From the NCBI GenBank assembly GCA_963603285.1, contig CAVCMG010000007.1:28998-92997 (forward strand): 64,000 bases of DNA. The letters run 5' to 3'. The notes below the pieces were generated by a model that worked only from the letters and a program-made list of their open reading frames with translations, ran no database searches and was not told where the DNA came from. The position numbers and the translations under genes are program-made. The DNA is from UBA11957 sp963603285. Lineage in GTDB: Bacteria; Bacillota; Clostridia; Lachnospirales; Lachnospiraceae. Shown here in pieces: positions 26,332 through 35,667 of the stretch. The number at the start of each line of letters is the position of its first letter. The stretch's first letter is position 1.

Positions 26332-26605
26332 GATATCTGCCGTAAAGCCCTGCCGGATCGTTGCTCCTGGCACAATCCCTAAAGCGCGGGCATGGTGGTT
26401 CTTGGCAAAAACAGACTGTAGATAAAAGGGCAGCTGGCGCTGACAAGGCGACAGCTGAGGATGCCTTGAGCTGTGTTTTCATCAGAAAACACGGCGAATG
26501 CATCCGGTACCTTTTATCCACAGTCTGTTTTTGCTTAGAACCACCGCCCAAGCGTCGGGATTGTGCCAGGAGCAACGATCCGGCAGGGCTTTACGGCAGA
26601 TATCC
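26332..26605. repeat. 274-bp long inverted repeat between the two tRNA-Glu genes
   Basis: The two arms, about 93-97 bp each, start GGATATCTGCCGTAAAGCCC and are near-perfect reverse complements, with small differences only around 26377-26410. The central 80 bp contains more hairpins: CAGCTG...CAGCTG, GTGTTTTC/GAAAACAC and GGATGC/GCATCC. Open frames inside are by-products of the palindrome. It lies upstream of the promoter of tRNA copy 1 and downstream of the terminator of copy 2. Its sequence differs from the repeat at 12563-12815 but the architecture (long arms, hairpin-rich centre, no gene) is alike. Confidence 0.85.
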
Positions 26606-26620
26606 GTCCTCATACAACCC

Positions 26621-26650
26621 AAAAATCCCGAAGCTCTTTCAAGCTCCGGG
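26621..26650 (-). terminator. Terminator of tRNA-Glu copy 2
   Basis: On the minus strand CCCGGAGCTTG pairs with AAGCTTCGGG, followed by ATTTTTGG. It is a diverged copy of the terminator after tRNA copy 1, so the duplicated unit included tRNA plus terminator. Confidence 0.85.
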
Positions 26651-26663
26651 ACTTTATCCTTAG

Positions 26664-26735
26664 CAGCAACTAGGGGAATCGAACCCCTGTTTTCGCCGTG
26701 AGAGGGCGACGTCTTAACCCCTTGACCAAGTTGCC
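26664..26735 (-). tRNA. tRNA-Glu (anticodon CTC), copy 2
   Basis: Same 72-nt sequence as copy 1, with acceptor GGCAACT/AGTTGCT, anticodon loop CTCTCAC and T-loop TTCGATT. It is driven by a consensus promoter at 26766-26794. Having two identical copies 484 bp apart, each with separate signals, raises GAG decoding capacity and marks a local duplication. Confidence 0.95.
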
Positions 26736-26759
26736 ATATCGTCTGCTTTCCGCATCGAC

Positions 26760-26789
26760 TTGATTATTATATCCAATACATGGTACAAT
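26760..26789 (+). promoter_or_regulatory. Promoter of the PHP-domain gene
   Basis: TTGATT (26760-26765) and TACAAT (26784-26789) are spaced by 18 bp, 60 nt before the start at 26850. It overlaps the oppositely oriented tRNA promoter almost completely. Confidence 0.6.
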
Positions 26790-26794
26790 GTCAA
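26766..26794 (-). promoter_or_regulatory. Consensus promoter of tRNA-Glu copy 2
   Basis: On the minus strand TTGACA (26789-26794) and TATAAT (26766-26771) are spaced by exactly 17 bp, a full sigma-70 consensus. Its -35 shares a base with the -10 of the divergent PHP gene promoter, so polymerases should compete. Confidence 0.85.
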
Positions 26795-26849
26795 CAGTTA
26801 TTTTACAAAATCCTGTATTTTTTTACAGCATGCAAAAAGAGGTATGATT

Positions 26850-27707
26850 ATGTCCGATTTCTATATTGACCTGCACACCCATTCCACCTGCTCCGACGGC
26901 ACACTGTCCCCCGCCGAACTGGTCGCTTACGCTGCCAGGAAAAATCTGGCTGCCCTTGCTCTCACCGACCACGACACCATCGCCGGTATCCCTGAAGCCA
27001 TGGATGCCGCTTCCCGGTACAACATCGAGCTCATCCCCGGTCTCGAATTTTCCACCAACCATAACGGCCGGGATATCCATGTCCTCGGCCTGCAGATTCA
27101 CTGGCAGGATCCACAATTTTTAAAAGACCTCCGGGAATTTCAGGACACCCGCGATCTGCGAAACCAGAAGATGATCACCAAATTGCAGGAATATCACATC
27201 GACATCACCTGGGAAAAGATGGCCGCCGAAAATCCTGACGCCGTCTGGACACGGGCCAATTTTGCCCGGTATCTGATGACACACGGTTATGTCCGCTCGA
27301 TCAAAGACGCCTTTACCCGTTATATCGGCGACGAAGCCCCCTGCTTTGTTCCCCGGGAAAAAGTAACCCCCGGACAGGCTGTAGATCTGATCCACCGCGC
27401 CGGAGGCTATGCCGTTCTGGCTCATCCTATGCTGTACAAGCTGTCCGAGGACGATCTCGATGCCCTTGTTGCCCATTTAAAAACCGATCATGCCCTCGAC
27501 GGTATTGAAGCCATTTACTCCACCTACCGCTGGACCGACGAATCCCGCGTCCGTCAGATCGCCCGCAAATATAGCCTTTGCATCACCGGCGGTTCCGATT
27601 TTCATGGCAGCAACAAGCCGGACATCGATCTCGGCACAGGCCGCGGTAATCTGCGGATTCCCTATGCTCTCTGGGAAAATCTGCGGACCCGCACGCCTTA
27701 CCGTTAG
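26850..27707 (+). CDS. PHP-domain phosphoesterase (YciV/RNase AM-like)
   Basis: A 285-aa metal-dependent phosphoesterase. Metal-binding motifs are DLHTHSTCSDG at the N terminus, LTDHDT, VLAHPM and GGSDFHG near the C terminus. Relatives hydrolyse 3',5'-bisphosphonucleotides or trim 5' ends of rRNA; the exact substrate is not deducible. The start is the ATG at 26850, 7 nt after GAGG; an ATG two codons earlier is too close to the site. It is convergent with ppk, whose stop directly follows. Confidence 0.88.
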   Translation: MSDFYIDLHTHSTCSDGTLSPAELVAYAARKNLAALALTDHDTIAGIPEAMDAASRYNIELIPGLEFSTNHNGRDIHVLGLQIHWQDPQFLKDLREFQDTRDLRNQKMITKLQEYHIDITWEKMAAENPDAVWTRANFARYLMTHGYVRSIKDAFTRYIGDEAPCFVPREKVTPGQAVDLIHRAGGYAVLAHPMLYKLSEDDLDALVAHLKTDHALDGIEAIYSTYRWTDESRVRQIARKYSLCITGGSDFHGSNKPDIDLGTGRGNLRIPYALWENLRTRTPYR

Positions 27708-29846
27708 CTACTCTTCTTCCACCGGTTCTGCCGGAATAAAGATCCTCTGATCCTTCAGCTGATCCTGCACCCGGGCATTGTGCGTAGCCTCCTTGCAGAA
27801 GAAATCCTGTGCACACAGCTTCTCCTTGCCCCGGAGATCCACACGCTCATAGCTGCCGTCCGGCTGCAGGATCCTGGCTTTCAGCGTATCTGCCAGCTGG
27901 ATATTGACAATGTGCATCACCTGTTCCTTCACCTCCGGATCCAGTACCGGGAAAACAATCTCCACACGACGGTTTAAGTTTCTCGGCATCCAGTCGGCGC
28001 TGCCCATATACACCTCTCTTGCCCCATTATTATAGAAATAAAAGATCCGGGCATGCTCCAGAAAATTGCCAACGATCGAACGAACCGTAATATTTTCGCT
28101 GATTCCTGCAATTCCCGTTTTCAGACAACAGATACCGCGCACGATCAATTCAATCTTTACACCAGCTGCAGATGCCTCATACAACGCACTGATAATATCC
28201 GGATCACACAGAGAATTCATCTTGGCAATGATATGCCCCTCTTTTCCCTGTCTGGCATGCTCTGCCTCCCGCTCGATCATCCGCAGGAAACGCTTTTTCA
28301 TCCAGATCGGTGCAACGATCAGATGATGCCAGCTCGACGGCTCAGAATAGCCCGACAGCATATTGAACACTGCTGTCGCATCCTCTCCTGTCTCCCGGTC
28401 GCAGGTCAGAATACCGCAGTCAGTATACAGCTTGGCCGTGGAATCGTTATAATTTCCCGTTCCCAGATGCACATACCGGCGGATACCATCCTCCTCACGG
28501 CGCACGATCAGCGCAATCTTACTGTGGGTCTTTAAGCCCAGAAGGCCGTAGATAACATGACAGCCGGCCTTTTCCAGCTTCTTCGCCCAGCCGATATTGT
28601 TTTCCTCGTCAAAACGGGCTTTCAGCTCGACCAGAACCGTGACCTGCTTGCCGTTATCCGCTGCCTGTGCCAGAGCCGCAATGATCGGTGAATTGCCGCT
28701 GACACGGTACAGCGTCATCTTGATCGCCAGTACCTGCGGATCGACAGCACCCTGTTTGATAAACTCCACCACCGGATCAAAGGTCATATAGGGATGGTGC
28801 AAAAGAATATCCTTTTTCCGGATATTTTCAAAAATCGTATCTTCATTCATCAGTGCCGGTACAGCGGCCGGTGTATAGCCCGGCACCTTATAGTCGGAAA
28901 ATCCCTCAAGCCCATACATTTTCATCAGAAATGTAAGATCCAGCGGGCCGTTGAATACATAGATATTGTCCTCGCGGACCTCCAGCTCCTCCTTCAGGAT
29001 CTTTAACAGCTTTTTGCTGATGCCCTCTTCCACTTCCAGACGGATAACCTGCCCCCAGCGGCGTTTCTTTAACTGGCGCTGGATCTCCTTTAACAGATCC
29101 TCTGCGTCATCCTCGTCGATCTCCATATCGGCGTCACGGGTGACACGGTATGGACTCGCACAGATCACCTCATTGCCCAGAAACAGTCGGCCGATATTCT
29201 TTCGGATAATCTCTTCCAGAAGGATCACACGACGGATATCATCGCCCTGCTCCGGCAATTCATAGATGCGGGGCAGAACCGACGGCACCTGCACTGTGGC
29301 AAATTCCAGCTCATCCTCCTTTTTCGCATCCTTCTTGCGGATCAGAAGACCGATATTCAGCGCTTTATTGGCGATCAGCGGAAACGGTCTTGCCGAATCC
29401 ATCGCCATTGGCGTGAGCACTGGATAGATATCCTCCATAAAATAGCGATCCACATCCTCTGCCTGCTCTTTTGTCAGCTTTTCGTGGGAGGTGATCACCT
29501 CCAGACCGATGCCGTGCAGAGCCGGAAGCAGAGATCTGTTGTACACCTGATACTGCGCCTGCATCAGCTCATGCGTACGGGGGATGATCAGCTTTAACTG
29601 CTCCTTCGGCGTCAGTCCTGCGATATCCTTCCGCTCGATGCCTGCCTTCATCATATCCCGGACAGAAGCCACGCGCACCATAAAAAACTCGTCCAGATTC
29701 GAAGCCGAAATGCTCAAAAATTTCAGCCGCTCAAACAACGGAAGACTCTTGTCCTTTGCCTCTTCGAGGATACGCTCGTCAAAGCTGATCCAGCTCATTT
29801 CACGGTTGCGGTAATACTCCGGATTTTTATAATTCTCCGTTTTCAT
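27708..29846 (-). CDS. ppk1: Polyphosphate kinase 1
   Basis: A 712-aa PPK1 that makes long-chain polyphosphate from ATP. It opens with NREMSWISFDERILEEA, the family hallmark. The phosphorylated His is in GLKTHSKIALIVRR and the nearby LGTGNYNDSTAKLYTD block is intact. The C-terminal segment GSADWMPRNLNRRVE is also typical. It lies directly downstream of ppx, so synthesis and degradation of polyphosphate or guanosine pentaphosphate are encoded together. Its stop abuts that of the PHP gene (27707/27708). Confidence 0.96.
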   Translation of the reverse strand: MKTENYKNPEYYRNREMSWISFDERILEEAKDKSLPLFERLKFLSISASNLDEFFMVRVASVRDMMKAGIERKDIAGLTPKEQLKLIIPRTHELMQAQYQVYNRSLLPALHGIGLEVITSHEKLTKEQAEDVDRYFMEDIYPVLTPMAMDSARPFPLIANKALNIGLLIRKKDAKKEDELEFATVQVPSVLPRIYELPEQGDDIRRVILLEEIIRKNIGRLFLGNEVICASPYRVTRDADMEIDEDDAEDLLKEIQRQLKKRRWGQVIRLEVEEGISKKLLKILKEELEVREDNIYVFNGPLDLTFLMKMYGLEGFSDYKVPGYTPAAVPALMNEDTIFENIRKKDILLHHPYMTFDPVVEFIKQGAVDPQVLAIKMTLYRVSGNSPIIAALAQAADNGKQVTVLVELKARFDEENNIGWAKKLEKAGCHVIYGLLGLKTHSKIALIVRREEDGIRRYVHLGTGNYNDSTAKLYTDCGILTCDRETGEDATAVFNMLSGYSEPSSWHHLIVAPIWMKKRFLRMIEREAEHARQGKEGHIIAKMNSLCDPDIISALYEASAAGVKIELIVRGICCLKTGIAGISENITVRSIVGNFLEHARIFYFYNNGAREVYMGSADWMPRNLNRRVEIVFPVLDPEVKEQVMHIVNIQLADTLKARILQPDGSYERVDLRGKEKLCAQDFFCKEATHNARVQDQLKDQRIFIPAEPVEEE

Positions 29847-29880
29847 CTTCGCTCCTCCTGCCTTGCTTCTTTCTCTGTAT

Positions 29881-31422
29881 TTATACCAGCTTCTTCATCC
29901 GGATCTCCGGACGGATATTAAAGACTTCCTCAAAGAAATCCAGTTTTTCACCCAAAAGTCCCTTTTCCAACGTCAGATCCTTGTGCGTTTCCAGACGGAT
30001 GATCAGCTTATTCTCCTGCAGAGAAGCACGGATGCCCTCCACCTTCTGCTTATGCGCACGATCCAGGGAATTGGCCACCCGCAGGATGGCCGTAAGCTTG
30101 GCCACCAGCACGTAATCCTCTTCGCTGAGACCGGTCAGACGGCTGATCTCCGGATAATAACCGAAACGCTGGGTATTGTAGCGCACCACCAGAGCAATGA
30201 TCTCGCGCTCCCGGTGGGACAGACCGATGATCTCGGTTGCCATGATGATATTAAACGAACACTCGCCAACCTGCGACATACTGATATACTTGCCACAGTC
30301 ATGCAAAAGCACGGCAATCTCCAGAAGCAGACGCTCCCGGTTTCCCAGACCATGGATGCGCTTCATACTGTCAAAGATCGTCGTTGCCACCGTACTCATA
30401 TACGTGACATGGGACTTGCTTATCGCATAGCGTTTACCGATATTTCTCGCTGCCATCAGGATATCATTTTCAAAATTATGGGCCGGTTTGATAAGCCTTG
30501 TCTTTTCACCGTAATCGTAGGCAAAACCGTCCGCCATCTCCACGCCGGGGATCCATACACTCTCCGCCCCGAACGCCTCCATGATCGTCCGGTACAGTAC
30601 CGCTGTCGGCACCATCAGCGATGCGTATTCCGCATCCATGCCCATGCGGTCTGCCAGCTCATACAGCGGCAGCGCTACAATCCTGTCACACCATGCGGAA
30701 AAATCCTGTGCCGACAGCCGTGTTTCCAGCCCTGCCTCTTTATTCTTGGCTATAAACAGTGAGAAATAATCTCCCATCAAGACAACATTCGCGATCTTTC
30801 TGTCCTTCAAATGCATCTTACAGAAGCTGGCGATATCTGCCTCGATCAGCTCCTTAACCATCTGCTGGTAATTGATGCTCTCCCTGCGCAACGCCGCCAG
30901 ACGCTCGCGGACACGCAGGTTACCAAATCGCAGATTCTGCGTCATGATCAGATTATCCTTGTCAAACAGGGAAATCTGGATACTGCCGCCGCCGACATCC
31001 ACGATGGCCGTGCCCTTCTGGATGATCTCTTCAAAGATATCCTGCCGGCTGGCCAGCGCCTTATAGCTGATAAAGCGCATCTCCGAATTGCTGAAGATCT
31101 GTACGGACACTCCGGTCTTTTGCTTTACCTGTGCCAGGATCAGCTGCGCATTGATTGCCTCACGGACAGCACTGTCCGCCACGGCAATATAGCCGTCCAC
31201 CTGATACGCTTTCATGGTCTGGGCGAACTCCCGGATGATCGTACACAGCACATTGGCGATCTCCTGCGAGATCTTGCCGCTGGCATAGGAATCCCGGCCA
31301 AGCTCGATCGGATAACTCATGCGGTCCAGAATCTGCAGACCGTTTTTTCTCGAGATTTCATAGACGTTAAGGCTGGCTGTATAGCCGCCGATTTCAATCA
31401 CGCCATATACTTTATACTGCAT
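29881..31422 (-). CDS. ppx: Exopolyphosphatase / pppGpp phosphohydrolase (Ppx/GppA) with HD domain
   Basis: A 513-aa protein with the sugar-kinase-like Ppx/GppA fold (GVIEIGGYTASLNVYEI, IVDVGGGSIQISLF) followed by an HD-type C-terminal domain (LLHDCGKYISMSQ). It degrades polyphosphate or the pppGpp pentaphosphate tail. The early phosphate-loop motif reads EIGGYT rather than the common DIGSNS, a mild departure. It starts 36 nt after the DUF815 gene and sits directly upstream of ppk. Confidence 0.92.
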   Translation of the reverse strand: MQYKVYGVIEIGGYTASLNVYEISRKNGLQILDRMSYPIELGRDSYASGKISQEIANVLCTIIREFAQTMKAYQVDGYIAVADSAVREAINAQLILAQVKQKTGVSVQIFSNSEMRFISYKALASRQDIFEEIIQKGTAIVDVGGGSIQISLFDKDNLIMTQNLRFGNLRVRERLAALRRESINYQQMVKELIEADIASFCKMHLKDRKIANVVLMGDYFSLFIAKNKEAGLETRLSAQDFSAWCDRIVALPLYELADRMGMDAEYASLMVPTAVLYRTIMEAFGAESVWIPGVEMADGFAYDYGEKTRLIKPAHNFENDILMAARNIGKRYAISKSHVTYMSTVATTIFDSMKRIHGLGNRERLLLEIAVLLHDCGKYISMSQVGECSFNIIMATEIIGLSHREREIIALVVRYNTQRFGYYPEISRLTGLSEEDYVLVAKLTAILRVANSLDRAHKQKVEGIRASLQENKLIIRLETHKDLTLEKGLLGEKLDFFEEVFNIRPEIRMKKLV

Positions 31423-31458
31423 ACTACCTCCCTGCGCATCCTGTGCACTGTATGAACT

Positions 31459-32787
31459 TTACGCTTCCTTTTTCTTTCCCAGCAGATAATCGATAAACTG
31501 CTGCGCCGTACGGCCCGACAGACCGCCGTGTGCCAGCTCCCACTTGTTGGCTTCCAGCAAAAGCTCATCCTCCGGCATATCGATCTGATAACGCTCTGCC
31601 AGAGAACGAACGATATTCTTAAATTCCTTCGGTGTCGGTGCACCAAAGTAGATCGTCACACCGAAACGTGCAACAAGAGATAATTTCTCCTGCACGGTAT
31701 CTGTGGAATGCAGCTCATCATTCGTACGCACATCGTTCTTGTCACTGAAGGTCTCACGCACCAGATGACGGCGGTTGGATGTGGCATAGATCAGGATATT
31801 CTCCGGCTTCTTTTCCAGACCACCCTCGATAACAGCCTTCAGATACTTGTATTCAATCTCAAACTCCTCAAAGGAAAGATCATCCATATAAATAATGAAA
31901 CGGTAATTTCTATTCTTAATCTCGGCGATCACATCATTCAGATATTTGAACTGGTGCTTGTACACCTCGATGATACGCAGACCCTGCTCATAGTAACGGT
32001 TGACGATGCCCTTGATGCTGGAGGATTTACCCGTACCGGCATCACCGAACAGCAGACAGTTGTTGGCCTTTCTACCCTCGACAAAAGCCTCGGTATTGTC
32101 GATCAGCTTCTGCTTCGGAATCTCGTAACCGACCAGATCCTCCAGATACACATGGGCAATATTCGTGATCGGCTCGATCGTAGCTGTGCCATCGCCATTT
32201 TCCCGGAGACGGAACGCCTTGTTCAGACCGAATTTACCCACGCCAAATTCGCCATAGAAATTGACCAGAGCCGCCATAAAGCCGTCCACATCGGTCGTCT
32301 GTGCCAGCTCCTTACTCAATGTACAGATCCGGTCGCGGATGCGGCGGTTGTACATCTTGCTGCCATCGCCTGTGCGGACATAATTTTTCAGCACCTCTGC
32401 CATGCCCATGCCAGCCATCTCATCGATCTTTTCGATGGCAAAATCAAACAGCTCCTTGATGATCTCCAGATCATGATGTGCCATGACATTGACACTGCCC
32501 TCCACCGGACCTACGATCTCACAGGCCTTGCTGAACGCATTCTCACTGTTGACCAGCAGCCATGTCAGATACGTCTGCCACAGATTACCGGCAAAGCCAT
32601 AATTGCCTGCCATCTCAAGCAAGGCATTGACGGCTGTACAGTAATCTTCCCTGGCATACTCCAGATCCGCATCTGTCAGCTCACCGGCCTGGTACTGGGG
32701 ATAATCCTCCTCAATCAGGCGGTCGAAGATCTTTAAGACCTCACTGTTTTCCATATCTTTATATACAACACATGTATGCATTTTCAT
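31459..32787 (-). CDS. DUF815 AAA-type ATP-binding protein
   Basis: A 442-aa protein. The C-terminal 250 residues form an AAA-like ATPase with Walker A GDAGTGKSS, Walker B FIIYMDDLSF and a sensor-like IYATSNRRHL; this is the DUF815 family. The N-terminal half is helical and specific to the family. Its cellular role is unknown. The start is taken at 32787 because the GAGG site is 9 nt upstream; another ATG at 32796 lies inside that site. It appears to begin the DUF815-ppx-ppk operon. Confidence 0.88.
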   Translation of the reverse strand: MKMHTCVVYKDMENSEVLKIFDRLIEEDYPQYQAGELTDADLEYAREDYCTAVNALLEMAGNYGFAGNLWQTYLTWLLVNSENAFSKACEIVGPVEGSVNVMAHHDLEIIKELFDFAIEKIDEMAGMGMAEVLKNYVRTGDGSKMYNRRIRDRICTLSKELAQTTDVDGFMAALVNFYGEFGVGKFGLNKAFRLRENGDGTATIEPITNIAHVYLEDLVGYEIPKQKLIDNTEAFVEGRKANNCLLFGDAGTGKSSSIKGIVNRYYEQGLRIIEVYKHQFKYLNDVIAEIKNRNYRFIIYMDDLSFEEFEIEYKYLKAVIEGGLEKKPENILIYATSNRRHLVRETFSDKNDVRTNDELHSTDTVQEKLSLVARFGVTIYFGAPTPKEFKNIVRSLAERYQIDMPEDELLLEANKWELAHGGLSGRTAQQFIDYLLGKKKEA

Positions 32788-32928
32788 AATATTCATCCTC
32801 GTTCTCTATCTGTATATTCTCTGTAGGTTCTTACAGAGCACTTCCCACGATATTGCGGTATTGCACGGTTGTGCCTGTTTATGCCAGGCCTCCCGTTGTC
32901 TGCTATTATTCTATATTTTTCTTTCGTA

Positions 32929-34056
32929 TCAGTAATTTCCCAGAATCCGCAGATCGATCGCATCATGCCGGATACCACGCAACGCATTCTTCACCGCACT
33001 GTCGTTTAAATTTCCCTCAAAATCCACAAAGAAACGGTATTCCCACGGTGCATCCGGGATCGGCCGGGATTCGATCAGCGTCATGTTCAGACGATTATAG
33101 ATAATATGCGCCAGAATATTGTACAGAGAACCCTGACTGTGACGGCCCTTAAAGCAGATGCTCACACGCTTGGCACTGCTTCTGAACATTTTGTTCCGGG
33201 ATACAATAATAAATCTGGTGGAATTGTTGGTATCGTAGTAGATATCCTCAGCCAGCACCTCCAGCCCGTACAGCTTTGCCGCAGCTTCGCTGCCGATCGC
33301 CGCCTGCGTCGGATCCATATCGTCCCGGATCTTTTTGCTGGCTGCCGCCGTATTGGAGTACTCGTGCAGGATCCACTCCGGATGCTTTTCCAGATACGGC
33401 TTGCACTGGGACAGCGCCTGCGGATGGGAATATACCCCTTTGATATCCGAAAGCTTCGTTCCCGGCAGGCCCAGAAGCTTATGCTCCACCTTCAGCACAT
33501 ACTCATCCACGATCGTAATGTCATAGCTCATCAGCAGATCGTACATATCCGTTACGATACCGGCTGTGGAATTTTCGATCGGAAGCACGGCAAAATTGGC
33601 TTCTTTATTGACGATCGCCTCGATCGCCTTTTTAAAGGTCGGTACATGGAAGCAGTCCACCTCATCCCCGAAATAGGCCAGCATGGCAGCATACCCGTAA
33701 GCGCCCTCGACGCCCTGAAATACGACCTTTTTGTTCTTATATACCTCATCAATCTCTTCAAAACCGAGATTCTCAGAAAGACCATTCTCCGTCTGGATCT
33801 GGTACTGTCTCTTTCTGCTGATCGAAATGATCTGTTTCAGCACCTCCTGGATACCGATCGCATTAAACTCAGTAGATGCCATACTCCGAAGCTCTCTGTA
33901 CATCTCTTCTTCCCGCTCCGGATCTACCACACGCATGCCATGCTGCAGCTTGTACTCTGCAATATCCTCCGTCAGACGCATACGTTTTTCAAAAAGCTCC
34001 GCAATCTCACGGTCAATCTCATCAACGGCTGCGCGTGTTTTCTGTAAATCTGTCAT
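32929..34056 (-). CDS. pheA: Bifunctional chorismate mutase / prephenate dehydratase (P-protein)
   Basis: A 375-aa enzyme that converts chorismate to phenylpyruvate for phenylalanine synthesis. An AroQ-type chorismate mutase domain (residues 1-90, AAVDEIDREIAELFEKR) is followed by prephenate dehydratase (about 105-290: GVEGAYGYAAM, LPIENSTAG, and the catalytic NSTRFIIVSR) and an ACT domain (about 295-370: SRPIPDAPWEYRFFVD) that normally binds phenylalanine for feedback inhibition. The start at 34056 fits the usual MxDLxxxR beginning, though the GGAG site is 15 nt away; a GTG 14 codons upstream is the alternative. Confidence 0.93.
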   Translation of the reverse strand: MTDLQKTRAAVDEIDREIAELFEKRMRLTEDIAEYKLQHGMRVVDPEREEEMYRELRSMASTEFNAIGIQEVLKQIISISRKRQYQIQTENGLSENLGFEEIDEVYKNKKVVFQGVEGAYGYAAMLAYFGDEVDCFHVPTFKKAIEAIVNKEANFAVLPIENSTAGIVTDMYDLLMSYDITIVDEYVLKVEHKLLGLPGTKLSDIKGVYSHPQALSQCKPYLEKHPEWILHEYSNTAAASKKIRDDMDPTQAAIGSEAAAKLYGLEVLAEDIYYDTNNSTRFIIVSRNKMFRSSAKRVSICFKGRHSQGSLYNILAHIIYNRLNMTLIESRPIPDAPWEYRFFVDFEGNLNDSAVKNALRGIRHDAIDLRILGNY

Positions 34057-34186
34057 AAATTCTGTATTTCTCTCCTGTTGTATTTTACTGCAATTCACAG
34101 TTCCGCCTGTAAACTGCCGCTTTTATCATTTTTGATTATAGCTGTATCTGTCAGTCTTCTAACGGTTCTGTCTCTCAAATGAACCG

Positions 34187-35473
34187 TTACCGATATTCTT
34201 CTTTGACAATTTCTGTCAGTTCTCCGATAAAAGATAACGACCCAAAGGCAACGATCACATCCTCTGCCCCTGCCGTGGTCACGGCATCATGCACAGCTTC
34301 TTTCATCGTCGCACATGCCGTCACCTGCGGATTATACTTATGGATGATCTTTGCCAGCTCTTTCACCGGCATCGCCCGGTCATTATCCGGCGTTTCCATA
34401 GCGAAAATATGCTCCGCCATAGGCGCCATGTCACACATAATCTTATCGACCTGCTTATCCTTAAACATGCCGATCACAAAATATAGCTTTTTGCCCGGAT
34501 AATACTGCCCGATAGCTGCTTTCAGCCGTCTGGCCGCATCCGGATTGTGTGCCCCGTCCACCAGAAAATCCGGTTTCTCACCGATTCTCGTAAACCGTCC
34601 GTTCCACACCGTTTTGGCCATACCGGAGGCAATCTGCTCATCTTCAATCGTAAATCCAAAATTTCTCAACTGCTGCAACGCCTCTATTGCGATCACCGCA
34701 TTGTCGATCTGATGCACACCGGCCAGATGGATTGTCACTGTCAGTCCCTTGTAGGTAAAGACCTGTTCTTCCAGCGTACTCTCTGTCACCTTTGCTTCAT
34801 CCGGCACGCCCAGCACCAGCCGGTTGCCCTTTTCCTGGCAAACCTCTTCCAGAGTCTCCTGCACCTCTGGCTCCTGCCGCCCGGTAACCATCACAGCCCT
34901 TGGCTTTAAAATCCCGGCCTTCGTCCGCGTGATCTTTGCCAGCGTATCACCCAGATATTCCATATGATCCAAGCTTACCGATGCCAGAACAGCCACCAGC
35001 GTATTCCGGATTACATTCGTCGCATCCGTCTCACCGCCCATGCCACATTCCAGCACAACGATATCGCACCGCATCTTCTGAAAATACCAGAAAGCCAGCG
35101 CCGTCTCAATCTCAAACGGTGACGGACACGGCAGTCCCTCATCGTTCATCGCCGTCAGATGCGACCACAACACCGTCATCCCCTCGGCAAAATCCTCCTC
35201 CGAAATCCACGTATCATTAATCTGAATCCGCTCCCGATACCCATACAACGTCGGCGACACAAACCGCCCCGCCCTGTATCCGGCCTCCTTCAGCACAGAA
35301 GCCATATGCGCATTGATCGATCCCTTACCATTCGTCCCCGCAATATGCACAAAACGAAGACCATTCTCCGGATGCCCCATACGCTCCAGCAGCAAAGTTA
35401 TCGCTTCCAAACCCATCTCGTGCCCAAACCGCAGAGACTCCTGAATACATCCCCGCGCGTCTCTATAATTCAT
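34187..35473 (-). CDS. folC: Folylpolyglutamate synthase / dihydrofolate synthase
   Basis: A 428-aa Mur-ligase-family enzyme that adds glutamate to folates. It shows GTNGKGSINAHMASVL (P-loop), SPTLYGYRERI, ECGMGGETDATN, and the C-terminal DGAHNPDAARRL block. It lies on the minus strand between the pyrBI terminator and pheA. No adjacent folate-synthesis genes are present. Confidence 0.95.
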   Translation of the reverse strand: MNYRDARGCIQESLRFGHEMGLEAITLLLERMGHPENGLRFVHIAGTNGKGSINAHMASVLKEAGYRAGRFVSPTLYGYRERIQINDTWISEEDFAEGMTVLWSHLTAMNDEGLPCPSPFEIETALAFWYFQKMRCDIVVLECGMGGETDATNVIRNTLVAVLASVSLDHMEYLGDTLAKITRTKAGILKPRAVMVTGRQEPEVQETLEEVCQEKGNRLVLGVPDEAKVTESTLEEQVFTYKGLTVTIHLAGVHQIDNAVIAIEALQQLRNFGFTIEDEQIASGMAKTVWNGRFTRIGEKPDFLVDGAHNPDAARRLKAAIGQYYPGKKLYFVIGMFKDKQVDKIMCDMAPMAEHIFAMETPDNDRAMPVKELAKIIHKYNPQVTACATMKEAVHDAVTTAGAEDVIVAFGSLSFIGELTEIVKEEYR

Positions 35474-35593
35474 GTTATTTACCTTCCTCTGTCATCACAT
35501 CATGCCACTTATCCCATGACATATAGAAGTATTATATTACTTATCCCTGGCAAACACAAGAAAGATTCACCATATAAACCATAGCCAAAACCA

Positions 35594-35644
35594 GATAACA
35601 GGGCACCCTCATCCACCAACCGGTAGAAGCAGTGCCCTGTTATC
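35594..35644 (-). terminator. Terminator after pyrI
   Basis: GATAACAGGGCA (35594-35605) pairs exactly with TGCCCTGTTATC (35633-35644), a 12-bp stem. On the minus strand it is followed by TGGTTTTGG. It separates pyrBI from folC. Confidence 0.75.
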
Positions 35645-35667
35645 GTCCGTCATTTAATACTTACACC

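Noticed and set aside
26324..26663. Overlapping open frames inside the long inverted repeat
   Set aside because: The palindrome makes both strands read almost the same peptides; no ribosome site and no family.
26109..26735. Twin tRNA-Glu genes as attL/attR of an integrated element
   Set aside because: Only 484 bp lie between them, with no integrase or cargo; both tRNA copies are complete with their own promoters.
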